Below are positions 17,995 to 26,104 of a stretch of DNA of 34,017 nucleotides, piece by piece. The notes beneath the pieces are model-generated. The model did no database searches and was not told where the DNA came from. It worked only from the letters and a program-made list of their open reading frames with translations. The translations under genes and the position numbers were made by a program. Source of the stretch: Spirochaetota bacterium. GTDB taxonomy: Bacteria > Spirochaetota > UBA4802 > JAGODF01. Position 1 is the stretch's first letter. Every line of letters starts with the position of its first letter. The stretch lies in the NCBI GenBank assembly GCA_026419015.1, contig JAOAAF010000022.1:1-34017 (forward strand), given 5' to 3'.

Positions 17995-18783
17995 ATGATG
18001 ACAACACAACCTGCGAATCCTTTCGAAATGGTAGCATATGTGCTTTCGCGGCAGATAGAAGATCACATGATTGTGTATGTGGGGACCGGTCTTCCTATGG
18101 TCGCAGCAATTTTAGCGCGCAAAACACATGCGCCGCACATTACGTTAGTATATGAATCGGGTGGACAAGACCCAATTGCTGGCGATATGCCGTGGTCGGT
18201 AGGAGATCCATTTACATGGCGAAAATCGCCAATCATCCAGGAGATGGCATACTCGTTCGCGCAATGCTATAATGGTTATGTGGATATTGCATTTTTGGGT
18301 TTTGCACAAATCGATATGTATGGGAACATTAATACCCATATGATTGGCGATGATTTTCTTAATCCCAAAGCCAGGCTTACTGGAAGCGGTGGCAACAATG
18401 ATCTTTCGTCGTTAACAGAAAAAATGGTGTTGGTTGGATTGCAGACGCCTGAAAAATTTGTTAAGAAGGTGGATTTTATCACCTCGGTGGGACATCTCAC
18501 CGGGGGCAATAGCCGTAAAGAAGCAGGGCTTTTGGGACAGGGTCCAGTTGCAGTAGTTACCAATGCAGGTGTATATGATTTTGAGCCAGCAACAAAACGA
18601 ATGAGGGTAAAATCGTTGCACCCCGGGGTCTCATTCGACCTCGCGCAACTTGCGACCGGTTTTGAGCTTTTACGTCCCGAAGGTGAAATTCCCGTCACAG
18701 AGACACCATCCGCTGATGTACTTGAGATATTGAGAAAAGAAGTAGATCCCCGTGGTGTTTTTATTTCGTTCCCGCCAAAATAA
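17995..18783 (+). CDS. gctB: CoA-transferase subunit B, glutaconate-CoA-transferase type
   Basis: YVGTGLPMVAAILARKTHAPHITLVYESG..., MYGNINTHMIGD, GSGGNNDLSSL; directly downstream of subunit A. Confidence 0.85.
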   Translation: MMTTQPANPFEMVAYVLSRQIEDHMIVYVGTGLPMVAAILARKTHAPHITLVYESGGQDPIAGDMPWSVGDPFTWRKSPIIQEMAYSFAQCYNGYVDIAFLGFAQIDMYGNINTHMIGDDFLNPKARLTGSGGNNDLSSLTEKMVLVGLQTPEKFVKKVDFITSVGHLTGGNSRKEAGLLGQGPVAVVTNAGVYDFEPATKRMRVKSLHPGVSFDLAQLATGFELLRPEGEIPVTETPSADVLEILRKEVDPRGVFISFPPK

Positions 18784-18794
18784 TAACTATACAT

Positions 18795-18826
18795 ACCTTG
18801 CCTCTCATGCTTATGGGAGGCAAGGT
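18795..18826 (+). terminator. Hairpin downstream of gctB (weak or absent U-tract)
   Basis: ACCTTGCCTC-tcatgcttatgg-GAGGCAAGGT 10-bp stem right after the gctB stop. Confidence 0.6.
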
Positions 18827-18836
18827 TGTAGCGGCA

Positions 18837-19232
18837 TTAAAATGGCCGAAACCATACCGGCTGGGGCTTTCTTTTTGGTTTGAGGTATTTTGAAAATTTT
18901 TTCGATTCAGAAAGATACCACAAATATACACCCTTTTCAGTTTTACTTGGTACGCATTTACTAATTTTCACAGTGCCAACAATCACTCCTCGCGGCAATG
19001 AGTTGAGCTTTTGTATGGGATATCCTTTTATACCGGTTATATATTTTTTCGCCGCATAAATATAAACTGTTTCATTGATAATTTTCGTTGGGATTGTTCG
19101 ATACTCAATTACCTTCGTTTTATTAAAAATTTGGTCAACAAACGGTTGTCGTATGCTCAATGCCCTTGTAATGTTTTTCATTATACCTCTTTTTGTTTTG
19201 CTTGCCATATATCTCAAGATGCCTTTTGCCAA
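18837..19232 (-). CDS. ASCH-domain protein
   Basis: ALSIRQPFVDQIFNKTKVIEYRTIPT...VYIYAAKKYI...LPRGVIVGTVKI...PQPVWFRPF matches the ASCH layout. Confidence 0.75.
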   Translation of the reverse strand: MAKGILRYMASKTKRGIMKNITRALSIRQPFVDQIFNKTKVIEYRTIPTKIINETVYIYAAKKYITGIKGYPIQKLNSLPRGVIVGTVKISKCVPSKTEKGVYLWYLSESKKFSKYLKPKRKPQPVWFRPF

Positions 19233-19583
19233 TTGTTCAGTAGAAGCGCGATGATGGATTTCTCTAATTTATATTGCATTGTTGAACCTTCTATAAAAAC
19301 TTTTTATTTGTAAACTTTACTGTGATCAATTCGTAATTGCATGCATTAATTAAAATTATGAAAAGCAGTTTGTCAAATTATTTTTTCGAAGAGGTTCTAT
19401 ATTTTTATGTTGAGTACAGGAATTTCTTGGGCATTATGCTGTTTTTGTATAAAATAATTAACTCTTTGTTTCAAATGATTTTGGAATGAATGTTTGGTTT
19501 TATTATATTATTGCGTTCAAAAATTAAATTGTGAAAGCGCTTAAAGAAACGGAACAATTTTCATTTGATTGATAATATAAATA

Positions 19584-19669
19584 GTTTTGCGAAATCGATT
19601 AGTTGCGCTGCATATGCGTTTTTTATTTTAAAATTTTAAAATAAAAAGAATTTGCCAATATCGCAAAAC
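19584..19669. repeat. Nested inverted repeat: 28-bp perfect A/T palindrome inside a 9-bp GTTTTGCGA/TCGCAAAAC inverted pair
   Basis: TTTTTATTTTAAAATTTTAAAATAAAAA (19620-19647) is a perfect palindrome; GTTTTGCGA at 19584-19592 and TCGCAAAAC at 19661-19669. Confidence 0.85.
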
Positions 19670-19690
19670 GCTTAACTTATTCCATGGAAA

Positions 19691-19882
19691 TTATTGCTTT
19701 TTAATCAAACTTGCGATGGACACGCCAAGGACAATTCCATACACAATGCTCCAAAAGGGGTTTGAATTAATCGGACAACTTCCCATGTGGCAGCCAATGT
19801 TATAAAAATACAAAAAGCCAATAATTCCTCCCACCAATGCGCCAAAAGAAATTATTAAGGCCGATTTCGCATTAAGGGCGGA
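19691..19882 (-). pseudogene. DUF6132-like small membrane protein, apparently lacking its start codon
   Basis: Minus-strand reading KSALIISFGALVGGIIGFLYFYNIGCHMGSCPINSNPFWSIVYGIVLGVSIASLIKKQ* carries the G-C-x(3)-CPI-x-S-N-P motif; no in-frame ATG before the upstream stop (not in the ORF track). Confidence 0.6.
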
Positions 19883-20164
19883 TTAAGATTTGTGCTAAAA
19901 GAACATTTCTATATGGTGCCAAGCGTGATGTTCGGTGGGATGTATTTCAATGTGGATTATATCAATAAAATCCTACTTACAAACGCGATTGTTTCAAAAA
20001 ACAGTAACGGTATTGACACAATGGCACTTTTAGGTTTTGAAGCGGGTTATTGTGGTTCGGAATATTTCTTTATGGGCATCTTTGGTGGATTTGGAACTAT
20101 TTTCGAAAAGGATTCACTTCTTTATTTTGTTACCAGCGGTCTTGTGCTTGGCCTGAGATTCTAA
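19877..20164 (+). pseudogene. C-terminal remnant of an outer-membrane beta-barrel protein
   Basis: GGLRFVLKEHFYMVPSVMFGGMYFNVDYI...LGFEAGYCGSEYFFMGIFGGFG...FVTSGLVLGLRF* has alternating beta-barrel-like strands and terminal F; no signal peptide. Confidence 0.5.
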
Positions 20165-20300
20165 TGAAAAGAGGTGCAGGTGCACTTCTTTAGAATAATA
20201 GGATGTAAATTTTTTTATTAATATAGCGAGGAAATTCCACCTGCCTGTTTACTTTAAAATAAACCGACGCATAAAAAAACAATATATGGAGTTTACTCCT

Positions 20301-20987
20301 ATGAAAAAACTAATAATTTTCATAATGGTGGAAATAGTTAGTATTAATTGCAACAATCTTTTAATGGATGTGTATAATGAACGATGGAAATCTCAACAGG
20401 AGGGGCAAGAAAGCCCAAGAGTTTCAATTTGCAATGTAAGGGAAAAATGTACTATTTATTCGGGTTTTCTAACTGGCACAGCGTTTGATCGCGAGGGTAT
20501 TTCGAAAGTTGAGGTTTCATTGGACAATGGCCCTTACGTGGAGGCAAAGGGCTCAACCAATTGGAAGTTCCAGTTGCCCGTAGGCGTGAATACCTGGAAG
20601 ATTGGGACCTTACATACCGTGAAGGTGAGGGCTACTAATCTGAGGGGAAACATAAGTGAAGAAATTGTTCTCTCCATCCGAAAGGGAATGAATAAAGATA
20701 TCAATGGTGATGGATATGAGGACCTTGTGGTGGGGAATAAGTCTGGAAAAGTATTTATATTTCACTCTTCTGGCTCAGAAGGAATATTAGTTGAGAATGC
20801 AGCATCAGCCACAAAAATAATTAGTTCATCAGATGGTGTTTATTTTGGTTCTTCTGTTACAATGGGCGACCTAAACGGTGATGGCTATGCGGATGTGGTA
20901 GTAAGCGATTTTGGGTATTCTTCAGCTTCGGGAAGAGCGTATGTGTTCCATTCGTCGGGTGATAGCGGCATCACTATGGCGAGATAA
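20301..20987 (+). pseudogene. FG-GAP/integrin-alpha-type repeat protein, probably C-terminally truncated
   Basis: Ig-like segment (GTAFDREGISKVEVSLDNGPY) then FG-GAP repeats DINGDGYEDLVVGNKSGKVFIFHSSG and DLNGDGYADVVVSDFGYSSASGRAYVFHSSG; stops after two repeats. Confidence 0.65.
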
Positions 20988-20989
20988 TC

Positions 20990-21242
20990 AGAGATTCAAG
21001 AGATAGCAATGCAATTGCCTGCGATAATGCAGTTGCCAATTATTCCGCAAAGCGATTTCGCTTGCTTGCAGTTAACGAATGGGAACTTGCGGCGCGCTAT
21101 CGGGGAAATGATGCAACTTTGTCGTTTCGCATTAGTAAAACGCAGTGATTTTTTAGACAAGCTCGTACGGTTTTGTTTCTGTGAAAGAATGCGGTAGCGA
21201 TTGGTACACTCGTATTACGGCTTTGCAATTTGAAAAAATATA
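20990..21242 (+). pseudogene. Frameshifted and internally deleted remnant of a formylglycine-generating-enzyme (SUMF1)-like gene
   Basis: Frame from 20990: RDSRDSNAIACDNAVANYSAKRFRLLAVNEWELAARYRGNDATLSF (cf. YRLPTexEWExAAR); another frame from 21160: SSYGFVSVKECGSDW (cf. SxGFRxVRE terminus). Confidence 0.5.
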
Positions 21243-21360
21243 ATATTTTCGCAAATTCGATTATCTTAAAAAAATTCAAAATCGAGCTTTAAGAGCATAA
21301 TTATGGTAAAAGACAAAACGAGCATGGCTCAATAATTACAAAAATTTTTTGTTAAAATGC

Positions 21361-21390
21361 TTGACGGGCATTATTATTTTTTTATATATT
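21361..21390 (+). promoter_or_regulatory. Candidate promoter of the GntR-glpD-AGPS operon
   Basis: TTGACG (21361-21366), 18-nt spacer, TATATT (21385-21390). Confidence 0.5.
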
Positions 21391-21396
21391 GTATAT

Positions 21397-21407
21397 TGGT
21401 TGAACCA
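21397..21407. promoter_or_regulatory. Candidate FadR/FCD-type GntR operator
   Basis: TGGTTGAACCA, palindromic about a central base, fits the TNGTNNNACNA form recognised by many FCD-GntR regulators; lies where +1 is expected. Confidence 0.5.
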
Positions 21408-21569
21408 TTGAATGACTGTACCAATTAATGATAATTGCTTTTTTTGCACATTTTTACATGGAATGCGCGATGGGTCGAAACGTGAAGAAAATTGCAAAAT
21501 TGGGGTTAAGCTTTTTGGCGTTTCGTTATTGCCTGATGCGCCGTTAAAAATATTACATAAGGAAGGAAG

Positions 21570-22343
21570 ATGAGTACACCAAGTGAAATGGCCAATAAGG
21601 TGTTTTCAAAAAAAAATCAAATGGGAAATTCGACATCAAAAGTAGCGCTTCGTCCTGTGAACAGAAGTCGCCTTCATGAGGAGATTGTTTCACAAATCCA
21701 ACGGAAAATAATCTCAGGGGAGATCAAAGCAGGCGAAAAGCTTCCTGCGGAGCGCGAGCTTGCAGTAGAGCTTGGTGTGAATCGTGCAACTCTTCGTGAG
21801 GCGGTGAAAAAACTGGAAGCACAGGGTTTGGTGGAAGTTCGCCATGGCGATGGGGTGTATGTGAAAGACTTCCTCGAATCGGAGAATTTAGATGTGTTAA
21901 AAGCAATGATTTACCATGAGGGCGGTGTCGATTCAACGATAATCGACAGTTTGCTTATTGCCAGAATTGCACTGTTGCCAGAAATTGCCGCAGTGGCTGC
22001 GGTGAAGCGCAAAGACGAACATGTGCAGAAATTAAAGGAGATTGTAGAATTGGGGAAAAACATGCCCGCTCTTGAAGCGGATTTAGCTGTTCACCACACC
22101 ATTGCGAGAGCTTCTGAAAATTACCTCGTTATTTTTATTCTTAATTTTTTCAACAAGTTATTTCGTGAATATGGAAAATATTATTTTGATGATCCTCAAA
22201 ATGAAGAGCGCTCCCGAAAATTTCATCGGGAAATATTCAGCGCAATCGCACGCGGCGATGCACCGAGAGCAAAACGCATTATGCGGGATGTGCTCATTTA
22301 TGCGCGCGAGCGAACAATGAATGCGATGAGAAAAAGTTTATAA
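21570..22343 (+). CDS. GntR-family (FadR/FCD subfamily) transcriptional regulator
   Basis: LHEEIVSQIQRKIISGEIKAGEKLPAERELAVELGVNRATLREAVKKLEAQGLVEVRHGDGVYV wHTH; all-helical FCD-like C-terminus. Confidence 0.93.
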   Translation: MSTPSEMANKVFSKKNQMGNSTSKVALRPVNRSRLHEEIVSQIQRKIISGEIKAGEKLPAERELAVELGVNRATLREAVKKLEAQGLVEVRHGDGVYVKDFLESENLDVLKAMIYHEGGVDSTIIDSLLIARIALLPEIAAVAAVKRKDEHVQKLKEIVELGKNMPALEADLAVHHTIARASENYLVIFILNFFNKLFREYGKYYFDDPQNEERSRKFHREIFSAIARGDAPRAKRIMRDVLIYARERTMNAMRKSL

Positions 22344-22358
22344 ATTTGGAGAATCACA

Positions 22359-23999
22359 ATGAAGCGATTTATTGAAGATTACGATGGCAGTCAATTCGAT
22401 GTTATAATTATTGGAGGAGGAATTAGCGGTGCGGCGGTCGCGTATGAAGCCGCTTCCCGAGGCCTATCGGTTGCATTAGTTGAGAAAAGCGATTTTGGCG
22501 GTGCGACATCGGCAGCAACGTCTAAGCTCATTCACGGCGGTCTTCGATATCTTGCGACGGGAGAAATTTTGTTGGTGCGCGAATCGCTGCGCGAGCGTAG
22601 AATACTTGAAAATATTGCACCAAATTTTGTATATCCTGTCCCATTTATGTTTTTAACTGGGAATCGATTTCTTAGCCAACGGAGGTGGATAATTGAAATG
22701 GGCATGATCGTTTATGAAATGCTTTCGTTTGACAAGGGTTGGACATGGGATAAGAGTAAAAGAATTCCACGTCATTCGATAATTTCAGCGCGCAGAGTTT
22801 TGGAACTGGAGCCGCATGTGAAGCGAAAAGGGCTTACAGGTGCCGCAATATATTACGATTGCATGTCCATTTTTCCGGAGAGACTAACGCTCGCATTCAT
22901 CAAATCTGCGGTAAAATATGGGGCGAAAGTGGCAAATTATGCAAAAGTGGAAAGTTTTCTTTTTGATCACAACAAGCATGTCGCAGGTGTTGCCGTGCGC
23001 GATCTTCTTACTGGTAAAACGGTTGAGTTGCGAGGAAAACTCACCATCAATTGTGGCGGTCCATGGGCAGACATCATCCTTGGAATTGCACATAAAAAGC
23101 CGAAAGATGAAATTTTGCGGCGATCGGAAGGAATACATATTATAACGCGTAAACTGGTAAATAGCCATATTGTGACAGGTCCTACAAAAGATGGGAAACA
23201 CTTTTTTGTGATTCCCTGGCGCGATCACTCGCTCATAGGGACGACCGATAAGGAATACGTCGGTAGCCCCGATGAGTGGAGGGTCACGAAAAAATCTATC
23301 GAAGAGCTTCTTGATACGGTGAATGAAAACTTTGGGAATTTCGAAACTATTCGATACGGCGATGTGTTGTATGCGTATGGAGGGCTTCGGCCTCTTGTGG
23401 AAGATCAAACGAAAGACGTCTATGAAAGTTCTCGAAAATATGAAATTTATGATAACGCAAAGGATGGATTGGAAAATTTAATCACAGTGGAAGGGGGAAA
23501 GTATACCACAAGCCGCAATTTAGCTGTTAGTGTGATGAAGGTTGTGGCAAAAAAAATAAAAAAGCCGATTGGGAAATCGATTTCGCATTCGCAATACCTT
23601 GCAGGATGCGAAATTACCGATATAGAAGCGTTTGTGGAAAAATCGATTTCTGAAAACAGCGATTTCCCACCGCGTACGGTCGACTACCTCGCGCGAATTT
23701 ACGGGACAGAGCTTCCGAATGTGTTGGCAATTGCGCGTTCAAACAAAGGCCTTGCGCAACCGTTAAATCGCGATGGAGAGATGTTGGCGCAGGTAATGTA
23801 TGCTGTGCGCAATGAGATGGCAAAAACGTTAAAGGATATTGTGCTTCGAAGGACAGGCATTGCCACGTTAGGAAATCCAGGCGATGAGGTGCTTGCGAAG
23901 GTAGCACGAATTGCCGCGAAGGAACTTAAATGGGATGCATCGCGCCAAGCGAAGGAATTGGCAGAAACGAAAAGAGCACTTGAAGTGCCAAAAAATTAA
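22359..23999 (+). CDS. glpD: Glycerol-3-phosphate dehydrogenase (FAD-dependent)
   Basis: FDVIIIGGGISGAAVAYEAASRGLSVALVEKSDFGGATSAATSKLIHGGLRYL; EGIHIITRKL; VPWRDHSLIGTTD-like motif; C-terminal DAO_C-like domain. Confidence 0.9.
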   Translation: MKRFIEDYDGSQFDVIIIGGGISGAAVAYEAASRGLSVALVEKSDFGGATSAATSKLIHGGLRYLATGEILLVRESLRERRILENIAPNFVYPVPFMFLTGNRFLSQRRWIIEMGMIVYEMLSFDKGWTWDKSKRIPRHSIISARRVLELEPHVKRKGLTGAAIYYDCMSIFPERLTLAFIKSAVKYGAKVANYAKVESFLFDHNKHVAGVAVRDLLTGKTVELRGKLTINCGGPWADIILGIAHKKPKDEILRRSEGIHIITRKLVNSHIVTGPTKDGKHFFVIPWRDHSLIGTTDKEYVGSPDEWRVTKKSIEELLDTVNENFGNFETIRYGDVLYAYGGLRPLVEDQTKDVYESSRKYEIYDNAKDGLENLITVEGGKYTTSRNLAVSVMKVVAKKIKKPIGKSISHSQYLAGCEITDIEAFVEKSISENSDFPPRTVDYLARIYGTELPNVLAIARSNKGLAQPLNRDGEMLAQVMYAVRNEMAKTLKDIVLRRTGIATLGNPGDEVLAKVARIAAKELKWDASRQAKELAETKRALEVPKN

Positions 24000-24011
24000 T
24001 GGAGGAATGCT

Positions 24012-25733
24012 ATGTCGGATGCATGGAAAGGATTCAAGCCCCCGTGGTTCGAAGAACCTCCTGCGGAAAAATCATACCGTTCAATTTTTAAATGGGGCGA
24101 TCCATGTGGATTTAAGCATCCAAACGAGAAGCTGTACAAGGAAATTAAAAGTGCGTTTGGACTAACTGACGAAGATTTTCAAAGGCGAGTCAATGAAGGA
24201 AACGAACAAGTGCGGTTTACGAAACCTATTGGGTTGACACCAAGGCAGATTGCACAAATCGCAAAGATCGTCGGCGAGAAGAATATATCGACGGAACAGT
24301 ACGATCGCTTAAAATATTCTGTGGGGAAGACAATTGAAGAGGCGATGAAGCTTCGCAAAGGAATTGTAGAAAAGGTGACCGATGTAGTGGTTCATCCGCG
24401 CCACAAACAAGATGTAAAGGAACTGGTGAAATTTTGTAATCGCGCACGAATTCCCGTATATGTATATGGAGGGGGTTCATCGGTCAATTTTGGCCTACGG
24501 CCAGCGAAAGGGGGCATTACGCTGGTGCTTTCCACGCACATGAATAAAATTGTGCGCATCAGCGAATTGAATCAAACGGTAACAGTGGAAGCTGGTATTT
24601 TAGGGCCTGCCCTGGAAGATGCGCTTAACAATGCACCAGCGCGATTTGGAACAAAGCATCGCTACACGTGTGGGCATTTTCCACAATCGTTCGAATATTC
24701 ATCGGCGGGCGGATGGGTGGTAACGTTAGGATCAGGACAGGCATCGAGCTATTATGGCGATGCATATCATTTGGTTATCAGCCAGGAGTATGTCACGCCC
24801 GTTGGAACTTTCGTTACAAAAGAATATCCCGCCACTGCCACGGGTCCAAAAGTAAACGACATTATGAAAGGGAGCGAAGGGACATTTGGAGTGTTGGTGG
24901 AACTTACGCTGAAGATATATCGATATATGCCCGAAAACCGAAAATATTTTGGCTTTATTTTCCCCACATGGGAATCAGCAGTAAATGCTTCGCGGGAAAT
25001 TTCCCAAGGCGAGTTTGGTATGCCTGCGGTGTTTCGCATTTCCGATGCAGAGGAAACGCATTTTGGGCTCAAGCTATATGGCATCGACGGCACCATTTTC
25101 GATCGCGCAATGCAACTGCGCGGATTCAAGCCCATGCAACGCTGCCTCATGTTGGGAACAACGGAAGGGCATGCAGGCTTTACTGCGAACGTGAAAAAAA
25201 ATGTAAAACGAATCTGCAAAGAGTTTGGCGCAATGTACCTTACGGGATTTCCTGCAAGGAAATGGGAAGAGGGTAGATTTCGCGATCCCTACTTGCGAGA
25301 GGATTTGCAGGATTTTGGTATCATAACCGATACGTTGGAAACAAGCGTGACGTGGGAAAATATTCATCATGTCCATCAAAAGGTGCGGGAGGTGGTGAAA
25401 GCTCGTCCGCGCACGCTGTGCTTAACGCACGCGTCGCACTTTTATCCGCAAGGAACAAATCTCTATTTCATTTTTTTTGCACGAATGGATGATGTGCGCG
25501 AATATATTAAATTTCAAAGTGGAATTATCGATGCAATTGCCAAAAGCGGTGGATCGCTGAGCCATCATCATGGAGTGGGGCGAATGATAGCTCCCTGGAT
25601 GGAAGAACATTTGGGTAAAGAGCAAATGGCAGTGCTTCGTGCGCTAAAAAAACATTTCGATCCGCACAACATCATGAATCCAGGTGGACAGTTGGGTTTG
25701 GATTTAAAAGGTCGCGATTGGAGGAAAATATAG
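24012..25733 (+). CDS. FAD-binding oxidase, alkyldihydroxyacetonephosphate synthase (AGPS)-like
   Basis: VYVYGGGSSVNFGLRPAKGGITLVLSTHMNKI (FAD_binding_4), SLSHHHGVGRMIAPWMEEHLG and FDPHNIMNPGGQLGL AGPS-type C-terminus. Confidence 0.82.
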   Translation: MSDAWKGFKPPWFEEPPAEKSYRSIFKWGDPCGFKHPNEKLYKEIKSAFGLTDEDFQRRVNEGNEQVRFTKPIGLTPRQIAQIAKIVGEKNISTEQYDRLKYSVGKTIEEAMKLRKGIVEKVTDVVVHPRHKQDVKELVKFCNRARIPVYVYGGGSSVNFGLRPAKGGITLVLSTHMNKIVRISELNQTVTVEAGILGPALEDALNNAPARFGTKHRYTCGHFPQSFEYSSAGGWVVTLGSGQASSYYGDAYHLVISQEYVTPVGTFVTKEYPATATGPKVNDIMKGSEGTFGVLVELTLKIYRYMPENRKYFGFIFPTWESAVNASREISQGEFGMPAVFRISDAEETHFGLKLYGIDGTIFDRAMQLRGFKPMQRCLMLGTTEGHAGFTANVKKNVKRICKEFGAMYLTGFPARKWEEGRFRDPYLREDLQDFGIITDTLETSVTWENIHHVHQKVREVVKARPRTLCLTHASHFYPQGTNLYFIFFARMDDVREYIKFQSGIIDAIAKSGGSLSHHHGVGRMIAPWMEEHLGKEQMAVLRALKKHFDPHNIMNPGGQLGLDLKGRDWRKI

Positions 25734-25794
25734 ATCAATGAATTAAAATCTCCTACGATGCCTTGCTTTTGTAAATGTTAGTTGAGGCAATAAC

Positions 25795-25817
25795 AAAGGC
25801 GCCGCAGCGGCGCCTTT
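25795..25817. terminator. Bidirectional intrinsic terminator between AGPS-like gene and 5S rRNA
   Basis: AAAGGCGCCGC-A-GCGGCGCCTTT perfect 11-bp arms between convergent transcription units. Confidence 0.8.
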
Positions 25818-25837
25818 CTATTTACAAATGAGTGCAA

Positions 25838-25955
25838 TTCCCGGCAGCGACCTACTCTCCCACACCGTTACCAGTGCAGTACCATCGGCGATGAGGGGCT
25901 TAACTTCTGTGTTCGGAATGGAAACAGGTGTTTCCCCCTCTCTATAGCCACCGGA
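25838..25955 (-). rRNA. rrf: 5S ribosomal RNA
   Basis: Reverse complement GGTGGCTATAGAGAGGGGGAAACACCTGTTTCCATTCCGAACACAGAAGTTAAGCCCCTCATCGCCGATGGTACTGC...GGGAGAGTAGGTCGCTGCCGGG is a canonical 5S. Confidence 0.96.
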
Positions 25956-26104
25956 ATGCGTCCAATAAAACAATACCCTTTTTTTTGTCAAGAATCTTGC
26001 GAAAATTTTTTTACGATTGTCGCACTTTCCGCTTTTTTTTTATTGATGAAAATGTGCAGCAACAATGAGTTTTTTTATAAATTAGCATGTTTTCACGGTT
26101 TGCC

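Noticed and set aside
21009-21197. 62-aa ORF as a real gene
   Set aside because: The recognisable FGE-like residues are in other frames; this frame is an artefact.
22884-23408. 174-aa minus-strand ORF (and similar antisense ORFs, e.g. 18276-18794, 30325-30795)
   Set aside because: Fully antisense to strongly recognised genes; explained by codon bias of the sense strand.
24668-25276. 202-aa plus-strand ORF inside the AGPS-like gene
   Set aside because: Out-of-frame overlap with R/W/C/H-rich shadow composition; no independent start signals.
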